Under the pieces are notes generated by a model that was not told where the DNA came from, made no database searches, and worked only from the letters and a program-made list of their open reading frames with translations. DNA of 64,000 bases from Paraclostridium bifermentans (GTDB taxonomy: Bacteria > Bacillota > Clostridia > Peptostreptococcales > Peptostreptococcaceae), in assembly GCF_019916025.1 (NCBI RefSeq), contig NZ_CP079737.1, positions 2,542,001-2,606,000 on the forward strand, read 5' to 3'. The position numbers and the translations under genes were made by a program. Every line of letters begins with the position of its first letter. Positions within the stretch are counted from its first letter, which is position 1. This document shows positions 8,043 to 15,698 of the stretch, one piece after another.

Positions 8043-8803
8043 TTTTTAAACTCACCCCAAACTTCTTTTGATATCTCTGTATCTGTATATTTTTCTAGTT
8101 CTTTTTTTAACAAGTTTTCATCATTTAATTCTTTTACACTTTGGTTATATAGTTTTATAAATTGAGTATATAATTTATTTTGTTTAAATGATTTATTTAC
8201 AACCATTACATATGTATCATAATCCTTGTTTATTGCTGTAGAAAATTTTTTACCATTTAAACTAAGTGCTTTTATACTATCAATTACTATAGCATCTACT
8301 TTGTCGCTTTCTAATGCATAAGCTAGTCCTCCACTTATAAAAGGTACTTCCTTTGCACTTTCATAATGCTCTTTTAGTAAATCAATTTGATAATTCCGAT
8401 TTTGTGTAACCCCTACTTTTTTTATATTTTTATTTTTAACTAAAAACACATCAGAGTTTTGAACTACAGTATCTACAATTTCAAAATTTTTATCATACTC
8501 TATAAATTTTTTTGCCGCTTCTTTACAAATTATAGCCATATCTATTTGCTCTGAACTCAGAGCCCACTGCATGGTACTTGCTCAACAATCATTTATAGAA
8601 TATTGCTCTATTAAATTTTCAATTTCAACATCTGTAAAATAATCTTTGTTTATCATATAGTCAATGATAAAACCAGAGGTATCATCCGATACCCCTATTC
8701 TTATATTTCCATCTATTTTCTCAGTCTTAGGATTAAAAAATAATATTCCTAAGCTTCCTACTATAATAATTAAACCTAAAATTATATTTTTAGTTTTGTC
8801 CAT
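8009..8803 (-). CDS. saoB: SaoB: membrane-anchored ABC transporter binding-type selenoprotein (Sec74)
   Basis: A 264-residue protein when UGA at 8582-8584 is read as Sec. It starts with a membrane anchor (residues 7-23) and continues as an NMT1/SsuA-like periplasmic binding fold: GNIRIGVSDD, then ND-C73-U74-AST and QIDMAIICKEAAKKF. The Cys-Sec pair falls where such proteins contact ligand, so a thiophilic ligand is plausible. ATG 8803 lies inside the end of saoX (14-bp overlap) with GGAG upstream; its own end overlaps saoP. No lipobox. SECIS-like hairpin at 8548-8563. It may hand ligand from SaoX to SaoP; that is inference. Confidence 0.85.
8548..8563 (-). other. SECIS-like hairpin of saoB
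   Basis: Eighteen bases after the UGA: GCUCUG-AGUU-CAGAGC, a perfect 6-bp stem with a small G/U loop. The distance is a little longer than in the other three. Confidence 0.6.
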
Positions 8804-9902
8804 CTATCTCCATTGCCTTTGCTTTCCAATCTTCATAGCTCATACCTTTAGGGAATACTGGATCTACTTTTTCTTTTATAAATTTATCAAAATCATCTGC
8901 TCCACAAGATTTTAAAAGCTTATCATTTACAACTTTATCATAATCAGGTATTTCATCTAATGCCTTATTATCTTTATACATATCTAAATTATTTTTATAT
9001 TCATCTCCAGTTATTTTCCATGTAAGAGTTCTTCCTTCTCCTACAGTCTTTTTATATATAGTCATTAATGCTACTTCTTCATCTACACTATAGTTTTTAG
9101 CAAATATTTTAGCTGCTTTAACTGGATTTGTGTATATGTACTCTATAGCTTTTGTATGTGCTAAAACCATTTTTTCAGCTAAATCTGGATGTTCTTTTAC
9201 AAAGTTAGTGTTTAATGAGAATGAACAACAGTTGTATTCTTTCCCTGTATTTTTTTCTTTATATTGAGTTGATGAAATTATTTTACCAACGCCTTCTTTT
9301 TCTGCTACAGATCCCCATGGATCACATGTACTGAATGCTTTTATTTGACCTGTTTTTAATGCTAAGTATGCATCTTTACTAGAGTCTATATTTACAACTT
9401 GATATTTAGATGAGTCTACTGGAAGTCCTGTTTCTGGGCCGTAGTCTGTAGTCCATAGTAAATCACCATCTGGATCTGAAGCTATTTTTTGTCCTATTAA
9501 TTCTTTAGGATCTTTTATATCGTTTGCAACTACTAAGTATTCAGATCCACCTCTATGGTTATTTGCAGCTACAACTATTGGTGATCCTTTTGGGATAGCA
9601 CCCACCAATCCTTTAGTTCCTATGTATCCTGCATCCATTTGCCCAGCTGCCATAGCTTCTGGAACTTTACCATTACCTACAGCCTCAACGTTAAGACCTA
9701 AATCTTTATAAATTCCAGCATCTACTGCAACTGGAGCAGCTGTCATATGGTCACAATTATAATAACCTAGTTTAATTGTATAATCTGAACTTCCTTTTGT
9801 TGCAGTTTCTTGTTTATTTTCTTTGCTACTACATCCTGTTAAAACTGTAGTGCTTATTGCACCTATTAGTACTAATGACTTTACCTTCTTTGAAATTTTC
9901 AC
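8790..9902 (-). CDS. saoX: SaoX: Cys-rich ABC transporter substrate-binding lipoprotein
   Basis: A 370-residue lipoprotein: signal peptide with lipobox LTGC (C24), then an NMT1/SsuA-type binding fold. Cysteines sit in ligand-facing positions: C50 in YYNCDHM, C193 in STCDPWG, C225-C226 in YNCCSF, and one in KSCGADDF near the C-terminus. Canonical sulfonate or nitrate binders lack these, so a soft metal or organometal ligand fits. GTG start at 9902 with AAAGGGGAG upstream; 29 bp after saoC. The gene contains no UGA. The family name is from memory of the SAO set and should be confirmed by profile search. Confidence 0.85.
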   Translation of the reverse strand: MKISKKVKSLVLIGAISTTVLTGCSSKENKQETATKGSSDYTIKLGYYNCDHMTAAPVAVDAGIYKDLGLNVEAVGNGKVPEAMAAGQMDAGYIGTKGLVGAIPKGSPIVVAANNHRGGSEYLVVANDIKDPKELIGQKIASDPDGDLLWTTDYGPETGLPVDSSKYQVVNIDSSKDAYLALKTGQIKAFSTCDPWGSVAEKEGVGKIISSTQYKEKNTGKEYNCCSFSLNTNFVKEHPDLAEKMVLAHTKAIEYIYTNPVKAAKIFAKNYSVDEEVALMTIYKKTVGEGRTLTWKITGDEYKNNLDMYKDNKALDEIPDYDKVVNDKLLKSCGADDFDKFIKEKVDPVFPKGMSYEDWKAKAMEIDGQN

Positions 9903-9931
9903 TTTTAATTCTCCCCTTTGTTGAATTTATA

Positions 9932-10396
9932 TTAGCAACATGCATTCATGCCTTCTCCGAATAAATCTATTAATTTTTTATTTTCTAATCTATATATTGC
10001 ATATCCTACATTTCCATTTTTAGATCCAGACAATATAAGTTCCATTTCATTTTTATCATCTATATCTTTAAATTCTATTAAAATATCATCTATAGGTGCT
10101 CTTATAGGCTCTGTCATATAAACGTTTTCATTTTCACTTATAACTCCAACCATTTCATTATGGTTTTTCCCTTTTTTATAAACAACTAATAAATCATCGA
10201 CTTTATCGTTATTTATATCGTGCTGTGTGTACGTAAGTATTTTTTCATATTTGGCATTTTCTTTAAAATAGTTTAAATACTCTTCATTTACATTTGGAAG
10301 GCTACTTTCTTGCTTCTTTTTCTCTTTGCTATATACTGCAATTCCTATTAATAAAACTATTATAGAAAGTATTATTAAAAATTTTTTACGCTTCAT
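9932..10396 (-). CDS. saoC: SaoC: membrane-anchored Cys-Cys-COOH protein
   Basis: A 154-residue protein with one N-terminal membrane helix (residues 6-22) and an exported domain with a VCBS/EF-like DINNDKVDDLL segment near 60-70. It ends exactly in N-A-C-C followed by TAA. A C-terminal Cys-Cys is the hallmark of this SAO family, in which one Cys is often Sec; here both are Cys (TGT TGC or equivalent, then TAA). The exposed dithiol tail could pick up a metal and pass it to the lyase or permease. The start overlaps saoE by 11 bp. Recognised by context and C-terminus rather than by a known enzyme fold. Confidence 0.8.
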   Translation of the reverse strand: MKRKKFLIILSIIVLLIGIAVYSKEKKKQESSLPNVNEEYLNYFKENAKYEKILTYTQHDINNDKVDDLLVVYKKGKNHNEMVGVISENENVYMTEPIRAPIDDILIEFKDIDDKNEMELILSGSKNGNVGYAIYRLENKKLIDLFGEGMNACC

Positions 10397-11465
10397 TTTT
10401 TACAACCTTTCTTAAGCTAGGCATTATAGCTTTTATGAAAAATAAAAATATTATAAATGAGCATATGTATTTTACTGAATCCGGTATATTTAACATTATA
10501 GTATTAGCTATGCTTATAGATTCCTGCTTGTAACTTATATTTATATTTGTTGCCTTTCCCATTAAAAGGAAATTCGTTATATATCCAATAACTAGCGAGC
10601 AAGTTGTAAGTGTTATAGAATATATAGCTACAGTTCTCTTTCCTATTACTTTATACATACTTATAAGTTCTGGTAAATTTGTAGCAGCTCCAGCTATTAA
10701 AAATGTTATAGCTATCCCTGGTGATGCTCCACTTGCTACTAATGCAGCAATAAATGGTATATGCCCAACCGCACAAACGTACATAATACATGCAAGGACT
10801 GCTATGCTTCCTAAAGATAAAACCCCTGGGTTTCCTAAGTATTTTTGAATTATACTACTTGGAAACACTGTTGTTATAAATCCTGCAACAAGCATACCTA
10901 TCACAACATATTTACTAATTGTAAGTGCTAATTCAGAAAATGACCATTTTAATCCTTCTATCACTTTTTCTTTAAAGCTTAGCTCTTCTTCTTCTAGTTC
11001 AATAGCTATTTCTTCATCTTCTTGCTGATTTATACATAATTCATTTTTACCTAAGTAGTTTCCTAAAAGTCCTACTATTATTGGCACGACAAATCCCGAT
11101 ATAACATAAATAATAGTTATATCTGGCCCTAATAATCCTAAACTTAATACTACTGCTATTGGATTTATAATTGGAGTTGATGTCATAAAAGCTAAAACTG
11201 GACCTAGATAAGCTCCAGAATAGTACATACTTATTCCTATAGGTATAACTCCACAGCTACATATTGGTAGTAACATTCCTGAAACTGTACTCTTTAATAA
11301 TGATGATATTTTTTTATTTCCAAGAGATTTTTGAAATTTTTCTGGACTTATTAGATTATGTAGTAGACCTGCTATTATAAAACTTATTATTAACCAACCT
11401 GAAGCTCCATTTAATATACTTATAGATGCTAGTAGTACATCTTTGAAAAAATCTAAAATATACAT
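10386..11465 (-). CDS. saoE: SaoE: ArsP/DUF318-type efflux permease
   Basis: A 359-residue polytopic membrane protein of the permease family that includes ArsP, an exporter of trivalent organoarsenicals. Two homologous halves; the hallmark PICSCGVIPIG (C69, C71) in the first and a matching AVGHIPF / LPELISMY region in the second; an acidic cytoplasmic loop (EDEEIAIELEEEE) joins them. It likely exports the metal or organometal handled by the system. ATG 11465 with GGGGAGAATTAA upstream, 11 bp after saoT. The substrate is inferred from family and context. Confidence 0.85.
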   Translation of the reverse strand: MYILDFFKDVLLASISILNGASGWLIISFIIAGLLHNLISPEKFQKSLGNKKISSLLKSTVSGMLLPICSCGVIPIGISMYYSGAYLGPVLAFMTSTPIINPIAVVLSLGLLGPDITIIYVISGFVVPIIVGLLGNYLGKNELCINQQEDEEIAIELEEEELSFKEKVIEGLKWSFSELALTISKYVVIGMLVAGFITTVFPSSIIQKYLGNPGVLSLGSIAVLACIMYVCAVGHIPFIAALVASGASPGIAITFLIAGAATNLPELISMYKVIGKRTVAIYSITLTTCSLVIGYITNFLLMGKATNINISYKQESISIANTIMLNIPDSVKYICSFIIFLFFIKAIMPSLRKVVKNEA

Positions 11466-11476
11466 TTAATTCTCCC

Positions 11477-11731
11477 CTAATTGTTTATAGCGTCTGTTAT
11501 TGCTTTTTCTATGATATCTTTTGAAAGCCTATCATATTTTTTTCTTTGGTTTATAATCATTGTTCCTTTTGTTATGATTCCGTATTTTTTTAAATAAGTA
11601 AAATCTTTTCCCGCTTGATATAATTTTATATCAATCTTTTCTTTATAAAGTTCCCCTAGCTTTCTTATTAGCATTCCATGCTCATCACATGTAGGTCATG
11701 TATTTATAAACTCTACTAAAACTTTTGACAT
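11477..11731 (-). CDS. saoT: SaoT: small thioredoxin-like selenoprotein with a UPTC motif (Sec12)
   Basis: An 84-residue protein starting at ATG 11731 behind AAAGGAGGAGAA, the strongest ribosome-binding site of the operon. UGA at 11696-11698 is codon 12 and yields EFINT-U-PTCDEHG: a CxxC redox motif with the first Cys replaced by Sec, at the usual end of the first strand of a thioredoxin fold. It then has the cis-Pro-less KGTMIINQ segment typical of minimal thioredoxin-like proteins. Without readthrough only an 11-residue peptide would be made from this site. First gene of the operon. Likely reduces or relays metal among the Cys/Sec pairs of its partners. SECIS-like hairpin at 11670-11682. 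Confidence 0.87.
11670..11682 (-). other. SECIS-like hairpin of saoT
   Basis: Thirteen bases after the UGA: AGCAU-GGA-AUGCU, a perfect 5-bp stem with a GGA loop. Short, but at the right distance and with the expected loop G's. Confidence 0.6.
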
Positions 11732-11795
11732 TTCTCCTCCTTTATTTTTTCCTTTTTCCCGTTTTATTTACATTTTTTTACACTCAAGCTCTTTT

Positions 11796-11824
11796 ATTAT
11801 ACATAGAATTTTCAGACATTGTAA
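11796..11824 (-). promoter_or_regulatory. Predicted promoter of the SAO operon
   Basis: Minus strand TTACAA (11819-11824), 17-bp spacer, TATAAT (11796-11801), about 65 bp upstream of saoT. The -35 touches the end of the 19-bp inverted repeat at 11824-11873. Confidence 0.7.
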
Positions 11825-11873
11825 AATAGAATATATCTATACAACAACATTATAGTATAGATATATTCTATTT
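11824..11873. terminator. 19-bp perfect inverted repeat: channel-gene terminator or SAO operator
   Basis: Arms 11824-11842 and 11855-11873 are perfectly complementary around a 12-base loop. It lies 7 bp after the stop of the channel gene on the minus strand, so it could terminate that transcript (stem followed by TTTTAC), and it abuts the -35 of the SAO promoter, so it could also be an operator or keep the two units apart. No regulator gene is in the operon. Confidence 0.65.
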
Positions 11874-11879
11874 AGATTT

Positions 11880-12878
11880 TTATCTGTTTATTTTTCTTGC
11901 AAGCGTCGCTGTCCAAATACCAACCATTGTTACCCCTAAAAACATTTCTATTCCTGATAAAAATATGCTATATCCAAATGGAGTTATATCCCCGTAACCC
12001 ACTGTTGTAAATGTAACTATACTAAAATGAAATGCTCTCACAAAATCATCTATCATCACATTTGCTGATTTTTCTGTAAAAAATAGTTCTTTATAAGATA
12101 TAATTTCACTTCCTATTTTAAGTCCAAAGATTAGATATAATATAGTAAATAAAAATATAAGTTCTAAAGATGTTATAAGCGCATAAGTTGGTCTTTCTCC
12201 ATATCCGCAAATTAACCAAAGTGCATCTGATTTAAATCTTTTTATTCCCTTTAAAGTTTTTCGTTCTATAGTTTTATAAATATATAAGTATTCTCCATAC
12301 TTAGCTAATAAATTATTTTCTTGAAATTTATAAGCTATAGTTCTATAAAATTTATAACAACTTTCATAGCTTTCATTATTTAACTCGTCAAAGAATGTAT
12401 CTTCATTAAACTTAGTAACTAAGCTATCATCAAATTCTAAGTTATATATATAGGATTCAGTTAACTTAAATGATTTTAAATCGCAATCCTTGATTGTCAT
12501 AAAATCTATATGACAATTAATAAAAATACTTTTTTTAAAGTTGCTATGTTCAGTTATAAGATTATTTAATTGAGTGTATCTTAATATTGAATTTTTAAAG
12601 TTACAATCTATAAACCTAACTTTATTAAATTTACAATTTATGAATACACTATTTTCAAAACTGCAATTTATAAATTCTATATTTTCAAATTGCATATCCT
12701 TTATCTTTCTGCTTTCAAACTTTGTGTTTTTAACAACTTTTGAATCTAAAATCTCATCTATTTTTATATATTTATTAAATTCATAAGAACTTATATCTTT
12801 TATATTTTTATCATTAAGTCTATTATTAACTTCGTGGTTAGCGACTTTTCTTAATTTATTAAACTCAATAGTTTTCAT
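11880..12878 (-). CDS. Pentapeptide-repeat protein fused to a two-helix K+ channel domain
   Basis: A 332-residue protein. Residues about 60-155 show A(N/D)LxF-like five-residue periodicity (FINCSFENSVFINCKFNKVRF) expected to form a right-handed quadrilateral beta-helix. After a linker come two membrane helices (about 222-250 and 300-325) flanking a pore loop with the potassium filter TTVGYGD at 291-297. The pore is a KcsA/Ion_trans_2-type channel; the cytosolic repeat domain is probably a gate or scaffold. ATG 12878 has a weak upstream site (GGAGAATAA). Monocistronic. Ligand unknown. Confidence 0.85.
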   Translation of the reverse strand: MKTIEFNKLRKVANHEVNNRLNDKNIKDISSYEFNKYIKIDEILDSKVVKNTKFESRKIKDMQFENIEFINCSFENSVFINCKFNKVRFIDCNFKNSILRYTQLNNLITEHSNFKKSIFINCHIDFMTIKDCDLKSFKLTESYIYNLEFDDSLVTKFNEDTFFDELNNESYESCYKFYRTIAYKFQENNLLAKYGEYLYIYKTIERKTLKGIKRFKSDALWLICGYGERPTYALITSLELIFLFTILYLIFGLKIGSEIISYKELFFTEKSANVMIDDFVRAFHFSIVTFTTVGYGDITPFGYSIFLSGIEMFLGVTMVGIWTATLARKINR

Positions 12879-13033
12879 ATTTATTCTCCAAAAATAATTT
12901 TATAATATTAACTATTTCGGTTTAATATTTTGAGAATCCTTTGAAATAAAATTTTTGTCATATCATTTTTATCATAATGTCCTACTTTTCTTAATATACT
13001 TGTACAAATAACCATTTGGGGGAGGATAAATTT

Positions 13034-13462
13034 ATGAATACAAAGATAAAAGTTTTAGAGGAAAAACTACCGAAAAAATGTTGCTCCTACTGTAATCATC
13101 TTTCTTTAGAGGGTCCTAATGATGATTTTACTTACGATATAAAATGTGTGCTTTCAAATAGTACTCCTTTAAATGGAGATTCATGCAATGATTTTAGCCC
13201 AGAATATACTAATTTAAATCATGTTGATTTAGATACACTATATTTAAAATTTTTAGAGTCAGCTATTCAAGTTGATTATGCATCTTACTTAAACTCGCTA
13301 CATTGGAAATTATTTAAAGAAAAAACTTTAGATTTTTACGACTATGAATGTTCTAAGTGTGGATGTAGTGACAATTTAAATGTTTATCATATAAATGATA
13401 ACTTCGGCCGAGAAACTTTCGATGATGTAAATGTGCTTTGTGAAAATTGTTTAAGAAATTAA
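13034..13462 (+). CDS. HNH-like zinc protein
   Basis: A 142-residue protein. The N-terminus has a zinc-ribbon-like set (CCSYCNHL ... KCVLS ... GDSCNDF, residues about 16-55). The C-terminus reads YECSKCGCSDNLNVYHIN ... VNVLCENC, the C-x2-C / H / C-x2-C frame of an HNH-type module. The usual catalytic HH or HN pair is incomplete, so nuclease activity is uncertain. ATG 13034 follows GGGGGAGG; the TTG start six codons upstream would place that site inside the gene. Conserved hypothetical protein; a role in DNA or RNA transactions is only a guess. Confidence 0.7.
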   Translation: MNTKIKVLEEKLPKKCCSYCNHLSLEGPNDDFTYDIKCVLSNSTPLNGDSCNDFSPEYTNLNHVDLDTLYLKFLESAIQVDYASYLNSLHWKLFKEKTLDFYDYECSKCGCSDNLNVYHINDNFGRETFDDVNVLCENCLRN

Positions 13463-13500
13463 ATTTATATACTACTAATATTTTTTTAAAATAAACAAAT

Positions 13501-13534
13501 AATAAATTCATAGTCAACTGACTATGAATTTATT
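13501..13534 (+). terminator. 16-bp perfect palindrome between the HNH and DUF1540 genes
   Basis: Arms 13501-13516 and 13519-13534 pair perfectly with a 2-base centre and are followed by TTATTTT. It acts as terminator of the HNH gene or as a leader hairpin just before the DUF1540 ribosome-binding site (TGGAGG at 13541). Confidence 0.7.
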
Positions 13535-13553
13535 TTATTTTGGAGGTATTTAT

Positions 13554-13859
13554 ATGTCAAATCCTATAAACTGTTCAGCTACAAGTTGTGCATATAACAA
13601 CAGTGGAGGCTGTTATGCATCTGGAATTCAAGTAAAAGGTTCTAGAGCAAAAACAACAGCTCAAACAAACTGTGCAACTTACCAAGATAAAGCATCAAGT
13701 TCATTCACTAACTGTTCTGGAGAATGCACTTGCGCTAAAACTCATTCTATCTCTTGTGGTGCTGATCACTGTAAGCACAATAGCAATGGATGTTGTAAGG
13801 CTGAGTCTGTTCAAATAAACATGCAAGATGCATCTTGCGAAACTTTTGTAACTAAATAG
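13554..13859 (+). CDS. DUF1540 domain protein (two copies)
   Basis: A 101-residue Cys-rich protein with two DUF1540 units: NCSATSCAYNNSGGCYA near 6-22 and SCGADHCKHNSNGCCKA near 67-83, each a C-x5-C-x7-C pattern with a distal Cys. Such small proteins are common in spore-forming clostridia and probably bind metal; several are sporulation-associated, but no function is established. ATG 13554 is supported by TTTGGAGGTATTTAT; the longer frame from 13524 runs through the palindrome and is unlikely. Confidence 0.8.
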   Translation: MSNPINCSATSCAYNNSGGCYASGIQVKGSRAKTTAQTNCATYQDKASSSFTNCSGECTCAKTHSISCGADHCKHNSNGCCKAESVQINMQDASCETFVTK

Positions 13860-13886
13860 TCCCCACACTATATTATTTACAAAATA

Positions 13887-14021
13887 AAAAAGAGCTGATG
13901 ATAATATATAGCTGATGATAAATTTGTATGATTTAGCGACATTTTGAAAGCGCATTTTGCTTTCATGGAGCAAATCATACAAATTTATCTTAAGCGTTTT
14001 ATATATTATTCAGCTCTTTTT
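13887..14021. repeat. Structured intergenic element, copy A
   Basis: Between convergent DUF1540 and buk genes. Outer stem 13887-13910 / 14000-14021 (12 + 10 bp with a TG bulge), internal loop, perfect 18-bp stem 13917-13934 / 13972-13989, second internal loop AGCGACATTT / TGGAGC, and a 7-bp terminal hairpin TGAAAGC / GCTTTCA. The second internal loop and terminal hairpin recur at 26360-26500 while the stems differ in sequence. It probably terminates both genes, but the conserved loop suggests something more specific. Confidence 0.7.
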
Positions 14022-14024
14022 ATT

Positions 14025-15116
14025 TTAATTGAAACTTAAATCTTCAATTAATTCTTCATATTCTCTATAATTCTCTTCACCTTTTAAAATTCTTAACGCT
14101 CCATAAGAAAGAGCTTCTAACTCATTTTCTCCTGCTAGCACAGTTACTGGTGCAATAAATCTTACTTTATCACTTAGTTTTTTAGTTAAATTTTTAGAGT
14201 ATGCAATTCCTCCAGTTAAAATGATTGCATCCACATCTCCATCTAAAACTGTAGATAACTCGCCTATTCCCTTTGCAACTTGGTAAATTAAAGCCTCATA
14301 TATTAATTTAGCTTTTTCATCACCGTTTTCAATCATTTGTTCAACTTCTCTAATGTCTACAGTATTTAAATGACCTACTATTCCACCTTTTCCTCTAATT
14401 TTTTTCAACATTTCTTTTTGAGTATATTTACCACTAAAGCACATATCTACAACCTTTTTAACAGGTATTCTTCCACTTCTTTCTGGAGAAAATGGACCCT
14501 CGTCATCAGATACTACATCTACCATGTGACCATTTTTATGTGCAGCTATAGTTATTCCTCCTCCAAGATGTGCTACTATTAAATTCATATCTTTATAATC
14601 TCTATTGTTTTCCTTTGAAAATTTAATAGCCATAGCTCTTGAGTTTAATGCATGGCTCAAGCAGTTTCTCTTTATTTCTGGAAACCCTAATACTCTAGCT
14701 ACATCATCTAATTCATCAACTGCTACACTATCGTATATATATGCATTTACTCCTATTTCTTTAGCTATTTCATAAGAAATAAGCGCCCCTAAGTTTGATG
14801 CATGTTCTATTATAGGTTTATTCTTCAACCTATCTACCATAGCATCATTTACTAAATAAGCTCCTGATTTTACAGGGGGAAGTATCCCACCTCTTCCCAC
14901 TATAGAATCTAATTCTTCTTTTTTAAAATCGTTTTCCTGAAGGATATTTAAAATGCTTTCTTTTCTCATTTCAAATTGATCAGTTATACTATTATACTTT
15001 TCTAATTCATTTGCACTATGATTTATACTTTTCGAAAAAAGCATATTTTCATCTTCATATACTGCAATTTTAGTAGATGTTGAACCTGGATTAATCGCTA
15101 ATATTTTATACCCCAT
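14025..15116 (-). CDS. buk: Butyrate kinase
   Basis: A 363-residue member of the acetate/propionate/butyrate kinase superfamily, of butyrate-kinase length and with the buk N-terminal phosphate loop NPGSTSTK (residues 9-16), the HLGGGI segment near 183 and DDEGPFSPERSGR. It makes ATP from an acyl phosphate in the cytosol. It is the last gene after iorB with a 3-bp gap, so the acid formed is probably an aryl- or branched-chain acid derived from amino acids rather than only butyrate. No phosphotransacylase is in this operon. Confidence 0.92.
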   Translation of the reverse strand: MGYKILAINPGSTSTKIAVYEDENMLFSKSINHSANELEKYNSITDQFEMRKESILNILQENDFKKEELDSIVGRGGILPPVKSGAYLVNDAMVDRLKNKPIIEHASNLGALISYEIAKEIGVNAYIYDSVAVDELDDVARVLGFPEIKRNCLSHALNSRAMAIKFSKENNRDYKDMNLIVAHLGGGITIAAHKNGHMVDVVSDDEGPFSPERSGRIPVKKVVDMCFSGKYTQKEMLKKIRGKGGIVGHLNTVDIREVEQMIENGDEKAKLIYEALIYQVAKGIGELSTVLDGDVDAIILTGGIAYSKNLTKKLSDKVRFIAPVTVLAGENELEALSYGALRILKGEENYREYEELIEDLSFN

Positions 15117-15119
15117 AAA

Positions 15120-15698
15120 CTACTCCCCTTTGACTAAATTCATTCCTACTTTAAATGCTTCTATATTTATGTCTACAAACTCCTTTTTTACATTATCACT
15201 TATAATTTGATTCCAGTCAATATGTTCAAGGTTCATAGATTTCACTAAGCTTCCAAGTAAAATTATATTCATTGTTTTTGGGTTTCCAAGTTCAATAGCA
15301 CTCTTTGATGCATCTATCAATTTAGCTCCTACTCTCAATAACTCTTCACTTATTTCATTTCCTTTGTATTCAGCTTTTCCATTTAATATTGGCATTGAAT
15401 TTATTTGATAGTCATTGACTATTATTTTTCCATTATCTTTTAAGTAATCTAACCATCTTAATGCTTCCATTTTTTCAAATGAAACTAAAATATCAGCTCC
15501 ACCTTTTTCTATAACTGGAGAATAAACTTTATCACCATATCTAACTTGAGAAGATACAGACCCTCCACGCTGACTCATCCCATGTATTTCACTCATACTT
15601 ACATCATATCCTGACTCCATAAGACCAATTGTTAGAAGCTTACTAGCAAGTATAGTACCTTGACCCCCAACTCCAACTAAAAGTACACTCTTTGTCAT
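15120..15698 (-). CDS. iorB: Indolepyruvate:ferredoxin oxidoreductase beta subunit
   Basis: A 192-residue subunit with the gamma-type POR fold; N-terminal GVGGQGTILASKLL nucleotide/CoA-binding loop and EIHGMSQRGGSVSSQVRYG. With IorA it oxidises aryl 2-keto acids (indolepyruvate, phenylpyruvate) to acyl-CoA and CO2, reducing ferredoxin. Its ATG follows the iorA stop directly with no gap, consistent with a stoichiometric pair. Confidence 0.93.
   Translation of the reverse strand: MTKSVLLVGVGGQGTILASKLLTIGLMESGYDVSMSEIHGMSQRGGSVSSQVRYGDKVYSPVIEKGGADILVSFEKMEALRWLDYLKDNGKIIVNDYQINSMPILNGKAEYKGNEISEELLRVGAKLIDASKSAIELGNPKTMNIILLGSLVKSMNLEHIDWNQIISDNVKKEFVDINIEAFKVGMNLVKGE

Noticed and set aside
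5850-11731. Reading the TGA-cut genes as pseudogenes or frameshifts
   Set aside because: Four separate genes of one operon each have exactly one TGA, no TAA/TAG, conserved downstream sequence, Cys-like contexts and nearby hairpins; the operon terminator follows the extended saoL stop.
5850-11731. Reassignment of UGA to tryptophan
   Set aside because: TGG codes Trp in these same genes, ylxM ends in TGA, and TGA precedes the sigK start; all four UGAs fall at redox or permease positions, not Trp positions.
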